Assembly: GCA_020073215.1 (NCBI GenBank) | Contig: JAIQFO010000010.1 | Location: 62,001-126,000, forward strand | Reading direction: 5' to 3' | Source: Terriglobia bacterium | Lineage (GTDB): Bacteria > Acidobacteriota > Terriglobia > Terriglobales > Acidobacteriaceae | DNA length: 64,000 nt | In this document: in pieces, positions 27,788 through 34,334 of the stretch | Layout of the letters: each line of letters starts with the position of its first letter | Position numbering within the stretch: position 1 is the stretch's first letter | Position numbers and translations under genes: made by a program | The notes under the pieces: generated by a model | Databases searched by the model: none | What the model saw: the letters and a program-made list of their open reading frames with translations, nothing else | Told to the model about the DNA's origin: nothing

Positions 27788-29029
27788 ATGGCCACCGTTT
27801 CCTTGAGCGAACTGTTGGGCTCGACCGTCTATGACGCCTCCGGCGCCGCCAGCGGCCGGGTGCGCGAAGTGGCCCTCGCTCCGCAGGAGGACCGCTCCCG
27901 CGTGGCCCTGCTCATCGTCAAAACGCCGGCCGGAAACCGCGTCTTGCCCTTGACCGCTATTTCTGCGATCAATGGCGGCATTCGGGCTTCCACCGCGGCC
28001 GCGGATTGGACCGCGGCCGATGGCTCCGAAGGCCTCTTGTTGCTCAGTCGCGATCTGCTGGATCAGCAGGTGATTGACGTGCACGGCCGCAAAGTTGTGC
28101 GCGTGAACGACGTCGATTTTCATCACGAGGTCGCGCAGAACCGCCATGTGTTGAAAGTAGGTGGTGTGGATGTGGGCGCGCGGGGCGCCATTCGCCGCCT
28201 TCTCAAAGGCATGGTCCCGGCCATCGCCCTTCGACCCTTGCTCCTGCGCATCCCTCCGCGCGAGATCCCGTGGGATTTTGTGGATCTCATCGAGACCGAC
28301 CCCGCCCGTCGCGTCAAGCTCAAAATTTCCCATGAACGCCTGGCCAAACTCCATCCCGCCGACATTGCCGACATTGTGGAAGATCTGGCTCCCGATGAGC
28401 GCGAAGCCGTATTCGAAACCCTCGACGAGGGCGTAGCCGCCGGAGCATTGGAAGAACTCGAACCCAAAGTACAGAAGTCGGTCGTGGAGTCGCTAGATTC
28501 CGACCGGGCCGCCGACATTGTCGAAGAGATGGAGCCCGACGCCGCCGCCGACCTTTTGGGTGACCTCTCGGATGAACGGAGCGAAGAAATCCTGGTGCAG
28601 ATGCAGCCCGAAGAGCGCCAGGAAGTCGCCGAGTTGCTGGAGTTCAAAGAGAACACCGCCGCCGGCCGCATGACCACCGAGTACATTGCACTCCCCGTGA
28701 CCGCCACCGCCAGCCAGGCGATCGACGCCATGCGCACCTTCGAGGGCCGCATGGAGAACATGAGCACGGTTTACCTTACCGATTCTCACGGCACGCTCGC
28801 GGGTGCCGTGCCGCTGGTGAAGATCGTTCTGGCGCCACCCTCGACGCCGCTCCTGGCTTTGTCGCAGGAGCCCCTCATTTCCTGCCACGAAGACGCGAAA
28901 GAGACCGAATTCGCCGAGCTCTTCGACAAGTACAACCTGCTGACCTTGCCGGTCATCGACGAACACAATCGCCTAGCCGGTGTGATCACGCCCGATGACG
29001 TAATCGCGCTGTTACGCGCCAAGCTGTAA
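27788..29029 (+). CDS. PRC-barrel/MgtE_N/CBS-domain protein (soluble MgtE-like sensor)
   Basis: A 413-residue soluble protein. Two PRC-barrel-like segments come first (VSLSELLGSTVYDASGAASG, about 3-75; LLDQQVIDVHGRKVVRVNDV, about 80-130). An MgtE intracellular N-domain follows (about 165-275), with the superhelical motifs LHPADIADIVEDL, DEREAVFETLD, RAADIVEEM, DAAADLLGDL and EEILVQM. Two CBS domains end the protein (about 285-410; MTTEYIALPVTATASQAID and YNLLTLPVIDEHNRLAGVIT). In MgtE these domains sense cytosolic Mg2+ and gate the channel, but here the membrane domain is absent. An NRAMP-like transporter starts 147 bases downstream on the same strand, so I infer that this protein gates it. 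Start chosen at the ATG that opens MATVSLSEL. Confidence 0.9.
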   Translation: MATVSLSELLGSTVYDASGAASGRVREVALAPQEDRSRVALLIVKTPAGNRVLPLTAISAINGGIRASTAAADWTAADGSEGLLLLSRDLLDQQVIDVHGRKVVRVNDVDFHHEVAQNRHVLKVGGVDVGARGAIRRLLKGMVPAIALRPLLLRIPPREIPWDFVDLIETDPARRVKLKISHERLAKLHPADIADIVEDLAPDEREAVFETLDEGVAAGALEELEPKVQKSVVESLDSDRAADIVEEMEPDAAADLLGDLSDERSEEILVQMQPEERQEVAELLEFKENTAAGRMTTEYIALPVTATASQAIDAMRTFEGRMENMSTVYLTDSHGTLAGAVPLVKIVLAPPSTPLLALSQEPLISCHEDAKETEFAELFDKYNLLTLPVIDEHNRLAGVITPDDVIALLRAKL

Positions 29030-29175
29030 CAGGTATCACGTTCCTGGAAAGCGGCAAGCCCCATCCAACGATAAAAATTTCTCAGTTCTGCAGTTTCGCC
29101 TATCCAGACAACGCTTTCAGCATTTATTCTGATCGTTCTATTTTGCCAACTCGATCGTTCCTGTAGCCCGTGCGC

Positions 29176-30435
29176 ATGAAATTCCTGAGAAGCTGGAAGT
29201 TCCGGATCCTGCTGTTTTTTGCCGTCGTGGGGCCCGGCTTCATCACCGCGAATGTCGACAACGATGCCAACGGCATCTTGACCTATTCGCAGGCTGGCGC
29301 ACAGTTCGGCTACCTGCTCTTGTGGACGATGATTCCGACCACCATCGCCCTGATCGTTGTGCAGGAGATGTGTGCGCGCATGGGAGCGGTCACCGGCAAG
29401 GGCCTGAGCGATCTGATCCGGGAAGAATACGGCCTGCGAATTACGTTCCTCATGATGCTGGGCATTCTGATTACAAATTTCGGAAACGTCGTGGGCGAGT
29501 TTGTTGGCATTGCCGGAAGCATGGAGCTGTTCGGGGTTTCAAGGTACTACTCGGTGCCAATCTGTGCCGTGATCGTTTGGTTGATTGCCGTCAAGGGGCA
29601 ATACAAGAGCGTTGAGAAAGTGTTTCTCGTGGCGTCGTTCTTCTATATCACTTACGTATTTGCCGGAGTGCTGGCGAAACCCGCGTGGATTGAAGCGGTT
29701 AAGGCCACGATAAAGCCTCCGGGGATCGCCGCCTTCAAGCACAGCGCGTATGTTTACATGGTGATCGGCGTTGTTGGAACCACGATCGCCCCCTGGATGC
29801 AGTTCTATTTGCAGTCGTCGATTGTGGAGAAAGGAGTCACGCGGCGACAGTACAAAGCCTCGCGGCTCGATGTGATCGTGGGATGCATCTTCACCGACGT
29901 GGTTGCATGGTTCATCATTGTGGCCTGCGCGGCCACGCTCTACCTGCATGGGGTTCGTGACATTCGTGACGCAGCCGACGCCGCCCAAGCGCTGCGTCCG
30001 CTGGCCGGAGATTGGGCGTACATCCTGTTTGCGCTGGGGCTTTTCAACGCGTCGCTGTTTGCAGCCTCAATTCTTCCGCTTTCGACCGCCTACACAGTTT
30101 GTGAAGGATTAGGATTCGAATCGGGCGTGGGGCAGAAATTTTCGGAAGCCCCGGTTTTTTACTGGCTTTATACCGCACTCATCGCCGCCGGAGCAGCCGT
30201 GGTCCTGATACCAGGGCTTCCGTACATCAAGATCGCTTTATTTTCGCAAGTGGTCAACGGCGCGGTATTGCCTTTTGTGCTGATTTTCATGTTGCTGCTG
30301 ATTAACAAGAAAGAACTGATGGGCGAGTTCGTGAACAAGCGCACGTTCAACATCATCGCGTGGGCGACCACGGTGATTATGATTGGACTCACCGTGGTGT
30401 ATGTGTATGGCCAGGTGCGCGGCGGTACGGGATAG
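29176..30435 (+). CDS. NRAMP-family-like divalent metal transporter, non-canonical binding site (possible Mg2+ type)
   Basis: A 419-residue, 11-12-helix transporter of the NRAMP/SLC11 fold. Helix 1 reads GPGFITANVDNDANGILTYS; aligned by GPGF and AGAQFGY, the canonical DPGN metal motif is DANG (Asp30, Gly33). In helix 6 the canonical MPH is APW (Ala205), so the soft-ligand methionine that selects Mn2+/Fe2+ is gone. As I recall, a similar loss marks NRAMP-related magnesium transporters (NRMT). Together with the upstream MgtE_N/CBS gene this argues for Mg2+ transport, but it is an inference. Start ATG 29176; GTG two codons upstream is possible. A long hairpin follows the stop. Confidence 0.88.
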   Translation: MKFLRSWKFRILLFFAVVGPGFITANVDNDANGILTYSQAGAQFGYLLLWTMIPTTIALIVVQEMCARMGAVTGKGLSDLIREEYGLRITFLMMLGILITNFGNVVGEFVGIAGSMELFGVSRYYSVPICAVIVWLIAVKGQYKSVEKVFLVASFFYITYVFAGVLAKPAWIEAVKATIKPPGIAAFKHSAYVYMVIGVVGTTIAPWMQFYLQSSIVEKGVTRRQYKASRLDVIVGCIFTDVVAWFIIVACAATLYLHGVRDIRDAADAAQALRPLAGDWAYILFALGLFNASLFAASILPLSTAYTVCEGLGFESGVGQKFSEAPVFYWLYTALIAAGAAVVLIPGLPYIKIALFSQVVNGAVLPFVLIFMLLLINKKELMGEFVNKRTFNIIAWATTVIMIGLTVVYVYGQVRGGTG

Positions 30436-30449
30436 CTCAAAAGCGTTGA

Positions 30450-30529
30450 ACCGCAGAGATCGCCGAGCGCGCGGAGAACAATGAGGTTTCTCTTCTGAAT
30501 TCCTCTGCGTACTCGGCGAGCTCTGCGGT
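30450..30529. terminator. Long imperfect hairpin between convergent genes
   Basis: Arms at 30450-30476 and 30503-30529 pair over 27 bases with few mismatches (ACCGCAGAG...GCGGAG against CTCTGCG...CTCTGCGGT). It lies between the convergent NRAMP-like and NUDIX genes and can act as a bidirectional terminator. The ACCGCAGAG/GCCGAG wording belongs to a dispersed repeat type; a related piece is at 54380-54408. Confidence 0.6.
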
Positions 30530-30544
30530 CAAGTGTCTCAGCCC

Positions 30545-30937
30545 TCAGATGATTTTTCCCGCCGCCAGATCCTTCACTAGTCCCAGGTCCGCTTCGAGGA
30601 AGTCCAGTTCCGGCAGTTCCCGCCGCGCCACCCATCGTATTTCGCGAAAAATCCGGTTCTCGATTTCCCCCTGGTAATTGCGCACTTCGAAGAACCGCAG
30701 TTCTACCGACCCCCCGCCCGGATATACGTGGACAATGCGGGCGACCTCGGTGCCCACTTCGGCCACGATGCCCAGTTCTTCCTCCAGTTCCCGGCGCATG
30801 GCAGCGCGAGGCTGCTCGCCTTCCTCGATCTTGCCTCCGGGAAATTCCCATTTGAGCGGCATAGGCTGGTGCCGCGTCCTCTGGCAAGCGAGGATGAGGT
30901 CATCTTTCACGATCAGCGCGGCTACAACTCGTTTCAT
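30545..30937 (-). CDS. NUDIX hydrolase (MutT-like)
   Basis: A 130-residue NUDIX enzyme that hydrolyses nucleoside diphosphate derivatives, probably sanitising oxidised dNTPs. The NUDIX box is complete: GGKIEEGEQPRAAMRRELEE followed by ELGI, with the catalytic Glu residues in REL-EEEL. WEFPGGK before the box and the N-terminus KRVVAALIVKDDLILACQR match MutT/CTP pyrophosphohydrolases. The ATG at 30937 is chosen by family length; upstream in-frame sequence is repeat-like (AGCCAGTAGCCAG words at 31010-31022) and unlikely to be coding. Confidence 0.85.
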   Translation of the reverse strand: MKRVVAALIVKDDLILACQRTRHQPMPLKWEFPGGKIEEGEQPRAAMRRELEEELGIVAEVGTEVARIVHVYPGGGSVELRFFEVRNYQGEIENRIFREIRWVARRELPELDFLEADLGLVKDLAAGKII

Positions 30938-31044
30938 GGACGAAAAGGCGCTTCCGGCTGCTAGTCTCTGGCTTCTAGCAAGCTGTTCTTTCGCGGAGGG
31001 TTGCCGGCAGCCAGTAGCCAGGACTGGAAGCTGGCAGGTTCGCT

Positions 31045-31533
31045 TCAGGCGCTTTCCAGTCGCTTCCCAACCAGTTGCGCGCAATATTCCACGAGTTCGC
31101 GGTCCGCGACCGTGAATGCTGCCGGGAAATGACTGTCGATATCGAGCTCGCCGGCCACCCGGCCCTGCACAAACACCGGAACCACGATCTCAGACTTGGT
31201 TTCCAGAGAACAGGCAAGATAGCGTGAATCATTGTGTACGTCATCCACGACCACCGTCTTGCCCGACGAAGCTGCTGCACCGCAGATACCTTGGTTCAGC
31301 GGAATGCGCGTATGCGGAGTCATCGCTCCCTGATAATGTCCCAACACCAGCATGGGCGGATTGGCCCCGGGCTCCAGCATGTAGAAGCCCACCCAGTTGT
31401 ACTTCAGCATGTGTTGGTTCAGAACCAGCGTGATGTCTTTCATCAGTTGGTCCGCCGTACGCGCTTCGGAATTCGAGCGGTCCACTGCTTTGCGCGCTTC
31501 TTCGATCCCGTGGGGACTTGAACTGGTGGCCAT
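31045..31533 (-). CDS. GAF-domain protein, possibly free methionine-(R)-sulfoxide reductase-like
   Basis: A 162-residue single GAF domain. LNQGICGAAASSGKTVVVDDV and CSLETKSEIVVPVFVQGRVAG match the fRMsr branch of GAF proteins. Two of the three cysteines used by E. coli fRMsr are visible (in GICG and in YLACSL); the third, usually about ten residues before GICG, is absent. HYQGAMTPHTRIPL in that place has no Cys. It may still reduce free methionine sulfoxide with two cysteines, or be a ligand-binding domain only. It sits upstream of the NUDIX gene on the same strand, separated by about 100 bases of repeat-like sequence. Confidence 0.7.
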   Translation of the reverse strand: MATSSSPHGIEEARKAVDRSNSEARTADQLMKDITLVLNQHMLKYNWVGFYMLEPGANPPMLVLGHYQGAMTPHTRIPLNQGICGAAASSGKTVVVDDVHNDSRYLACSLETKSEIVVPVFVQGRVAGELDIDSHFPAAFTVADRELVEYCAQLVGKRLESA

Positions 31534-31581
31534 GATGTTAATCCTAAACCATGCGGTTGCGATTCAGCCTTTCCCGGTAGA

Positions 31582-31599
31582 GACGCGGCTTGCCGCGTC
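31582..31599. repeat. Palindrome GACGCGG-CTTG-CCGCGTC
   Basis: A perfect 7-bp stem with a four-base loop in the spacer before the BtuF-like gene end. Related words occur at 46487-46535 and 50530-50546, so it is one copy of a dispersed intergenic palindrome. Confidence 0.6.
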
Positions 31600-31619
31600 T
31601 GGAGGGTCCTGCCCCATCT

Positions 31620-32465
31620 CTACACGGAACTCTGCGGGCGAGGGTCCTGCACAATCGAGCGAAGTCCGGGATGCGGGCCGAATGCCGCGGGATGAATCGC
31701 GCCGGCCAGCGCGCGCAACCCCGAAACCAGCGTAGGTGCGGGAGTGTTCAAAAGTTCGTCGGAGATGCAATAGACCCGCGAATTCCGCACCGCCGTGGTA
31801 TTCGACCAGCCTCTCTCAGCGGTGATCTTTGCGAGCGGCACGCGGTCGCCGGCACCGCACCAGGCCGCGATGATCACCTCCGGGTCCAGCCCAGCGATCT
31901 CTTCGGCGGAACACCGCGCCCCCGCCTTGCCCAGAAAGTCGCCACCGGCCGCCTCCACCAGTTCGGCCACCCAAGGTTGCGATGCAATGACGGGCTTGCC
32001 CCACTCCTCCGAGAACACGCGTTTTCTGGGGAGGCCCCCGGTCTGACGCTGCACGTCGCCGATTGCCGCTTGCATCTCGGAAATTACCTTCGCACCACCC
32101 TCGCCGGCACCGACGCACCCCGCGATCAACGCGATGTCGGAGTAGATGTCGTCGAGCGTGCGCGGAGCCAGTCCAAGAAAGCGAATGCCCGCCTTAAGGA
32201 TCTCCACCACCGCGGCCTCCTGGTAGGGAACGGCCGCGATCACCAGGTCGGGCGCGGCGGCAAGAATCTCGCTGGCCTTCGAGTTCCACGAGTCGGCAAT
32301 AATCAGCCGGTTGCCGCCCCTCGCCGCAGTTCGCAGCTCCGGAACCACATCCAGGCAATACTTGGTGCACGCGACCACGCGATTCAGTTCGCCCACGCTG
32401 GCGAGAATCGCGGTCGCGCTCGGTTGCAGGCAAGCGATGCGGCGAGGTAAGCGCGAGTCGGGCAT
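31620..32465 (-). CDS. BtuF-like substrate-binding fold protein without signal peptide
   Basis: A 281-residue protein of the class III periplasmic-binding (BtuF/FepB) fold. RRIACLQPSATAILASVGELNRVVACT opens it in the usual way for corrinoid/heme binding proteins, and PDLVIAAVPYQ and LDPEVIIAAWCG mark the two domains. There is no signal peptide or lipobox, and no permease or ATPase gene is adjacent. Such orphan cytoplasmic forms are common in Acidobacteria; a role in cobalamin or cobinamide handling is a guess. The ATG at 32465 has TAGGAC just upstream. It is divergent from the IscU-like gene. Confidence 0.75.
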   Translation of the reverse strand: MPDSRLPRRIACLQPSATAILASVGELNRVVACTKYCLDVVPELRTAARGGNRLIIADSWNSKASEILAAAPDLVIAAVPYQEAAVVEILKAGIRFLGLAPRTLDDIYSDIALIAGCVGAGEGGAKVISEMQAAIGDVQRQTGGLPRKRVFSEEWGKPVIASQPWVAELVEAAGGDFLGKAGARCSAEEIAGLDPEVIIAAWCGAGDRVPLAKITAERGWSNTTAVRNSRVYCISDELLNTPAPTLVSGLRALAGAIHPAAFGPHPGLRSIVQDPRPQSSV

Positions 32466-32533
32466 GTCCTAATTGTAGGGAGTGTTTCCAGAGAATGCGA
32501 AATCATGCGGTCCCGCCGATTACAATCGCCCTT

Positions 32534-32902
32534 GTGTATTCCGCTGAACTCCTCGACCATTTTCAGAACCCGCGAAACGCGGGTGAGGTGGAAGCTCCCG
32601 ACGCCACCGCGCGGTTAGAGAACCCCGCCTGCGGAGACATCCTGGAACTCAGCGTCCGAGTAGAAAAGACGAAGTTGAAAGGGAAGCGCATCGTCGACAT
32701 CCGCTTCCGCGCCAAGGGCTGCGTCCCCGCGATGGCCTGCGCATCCGCCCTCACCGAGCTGATCCAGGGCAAGAGCATCGAGCAGGCGCGGCAACTGAGC
32801 AGGGGAGACTTGGTTCGCAAAGTCGGTGGCCTGCCGCAAGCTTCGGCCCACGCCAGCCACCTCGCAATGGACACGCTCGCCGCCCTATTGCGGGGCCTCT
32901 GA
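32534..32902 (+). CDS. IscU/NifU-like Fe-S scaffold, third cysteine replaced
   Basis: A 122-residue protein aligned end to end with IscU. The start GTG at 32534 (VYSAELLDHFQNPRNAG) fits the family N-terminus; an ATG at 32495 would add 13 unrelated residues. Cys33 (NPACGD) and Cys63 (AKGC) are present and Asp35 is conserved. The third ligand, in the IscU motif HCS, is HAS here (Ala107). An extra Cys69 in MACAS may compensate. No iscS, sufS or sufD gene lies nearby. It may be a scaffold with altered chemistry, or a protein that has lost scaffold activity. Confidence 0.8.
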   Translation: MYSAELLDHFQNPRNAGEVEAPDATARLENPACGDILELSVRVEKTKLKGKRIVDIRFRAKGCVPAMACASALTELIQGKSIEQARQLSRGDLVRKVGGLPQASAHASHLAMDTLAALLRGL

Positions 32903-32936
32903 GTCTGGTCTCGCCAGCTCCCAGGCCGCCGGGTGC

Positions 32937-32969
32937 CCCACTCATTCGCATCGGTTGCGAATGAGTGGG
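32937..32969. terminator. Perfect 14-bp stem-loop between convergent genes
   Basis: CCCACTCATTCGCA (32937-32950) and its exact complement (32956-32969) are separated by five bases. It lies between the convergent IscU-like and NfeD genes, so it can stop transcription from both sides. Flanking GGTGC and GCACC extend the pairing imperfectly. Confidence 0.65.
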
Positions 32970-32987
32970 CCGCTGCACCGGTCCAAC

Positions 32988-34334
32988 TCACGCCATGACT
33001 GGTCTCGCTGCGGCCACAGGATCGACTCGTAGCGTAAGTCCATCGACCCGCCGCACAATGACGCGTTCTCCGGCGGGGATGGGGACGGCGGAAACCGCGT
33101 CCCATAACTCGCCGTGCACGAAGATTTTTCCCGAAGGCGACAACGCGGTTTGCGCAATCCCGATTTCGCCTACCAATCCTTGTTCTCCGGTGACGACCTT
33201 GTTGCGGCGCGCGCGCACCGCTATGGTCATCAGGAAGGCGGTGATGATTCCCAACGGCACGCTCACCGCAACCGCGGTCAGCCAGCGAACCCTCATTTCA
33301 GGGATGGGACCATCGACCAAAAGCAATCCACCCAGAGCCAGAAGGACGATTCCGCCCGCCGTCAGCACCCCATGACTGGCGAACTTCGCCTCCGCCGCGA
33401 AGAGCGCGAACGCCACCAGAATCATGGCCAGCGCCGCGAACCGGATCGGCAACAGATGCATGGCAAAAGCCGCCAATACGATGAAGATCACTCCGATTGT
33501 GCCGGGCACGACGGCCCCCGGGTGATTAAATTCGACATACAAACATAAGGCGCCAATCATCAGAATGATCAGCGTGATATTCGGATCCATGATGTAGGAA
33601 AGGATCTGCTGCTTCAGCGTCATCGGATAATTGCGCACTGCTTGGCCGGTCAAGTTGAGCGTGACGGCGGTTCCGTCGAAACGTTTGAAACCCTTGCCGC
33701 TGATCTGGCGAAACAGATCCTGCTGATCGGTGGCCACGTAGTCGATCAGCTTCTTCTCCAACGCCTCCTGTTCGGTGAACGACTTCGACTCGCGCACCGC
33801 GCTCTCCGCCAGTTCGACGTTGCGCCCGCGCTTGGCCGCGACCGAACGCATCAGAGCCGCCGCATCGTTCTCGATCTTCTTCATCATGGTCTCGTCGGGC
33901 TTGCCGAACAGAGTTACCGGATGCGCCGCCCCGGCATTGGTTCCCGGAGTCATGGCCGCAACATCGGCGGCTTCCAGGATGAAGATACCTGCCGAGCCGG
34001 CACGGCTGCCACTCGGAGTGACGTAGACGATCACGGGCACGTGGGATCCCACGATCTTGTCGATGATGTCGCGCGTCGACTCGACCAGCCCGCCGGGCGT
34101 GTTCATCTCGATCAGGACCGCCTGGTCGTGGTTGGCCGCTGCTGAATCAAGTGCGCGCCCAATATATTCGGCAGTGACCGGTTGGATGGCATCGTTGACC
34201 ACAATCTTCAACACGTCGGCCGGGCAGGGCACAGCAAGAAATGCAGAAACAAGGACCGCGAACCAAAAACGCGATGCAATTCTGCCTCTGAGAACTGAGA
34301 ACCGGGAACGGAGAACTGGTTTGAACGGCTTCAT
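32988..34334 (-). CDS. NfeD-family membrane-bound serine protease (ClpP class)
   Basis: A 448-residue NfeD1b protein. After a signal peptide (FWFAVLVSAFLAVPCPA) comes a ClpP-class serine protease domain (about 40-250) with MNTPGGLVEST and SGSRAGSAGIFI, where Ser114 is the likely nucleophile; the catalytic Lys lies further on near residue 165. Four to six membrane helices follow (about 255-385), then an OB-fold NfeD domain (GLVGEIGIAQT; GKIFVHGELWDAVS). These proteases cut membrane proteins such as stomatins. No stomatin gene is adjacent. The ATG overlaps the stop of the upstream TPR gene by four bases. The n-region of its signal peptide is encoded by a GTTCTC-type repeat. Confidence 0.9.
   Translation of the reverse strand: MKPFKPVLRSRFSVLRGRIASRFWFAVLVSAFLAVPCPADVLKIVVNDAIQPVTAEYIGRALDSAAANHDQAVLIEMNTPGGLVESTRDIIDKIVGSHVPVIVYVTPSGSRAGSAGIFILEAADVAAMTPGTNAGAAHPVTLFGKPDETMMKKIENDAAALMRSVAAKRGRNVELAESAVRESKSFTEQEALEKKLIDYVATDQQDLFRQISGKGFKRFDGTAVTLNLTGQAVRNYPMTLKQQILSYIMDPNITLIILMIGALCLYVEFNHPGAVVPGTIGVIFIVLAAFAMHLLPIRFAALAMILVAFALFAAEAKFASHGVLTAGGIVLLALGGLLLVDGPIPEMRVRWLTAVAVSVPLGIITAFLMTIAVRARRNKVVTGEQGLVGEIGIAQTALSPSGKIFVHGELWDAVSAVPIPAGERVIVRRVDGLTLRVDPVAAARPVMA

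Noticed and set aside
29030..29175. Mg2+ riboswitch (M-box or ykoK type) before the NRAMP-like gene
   Set aside because: I could not find the conserved core or a convincing fold in this short spacer.
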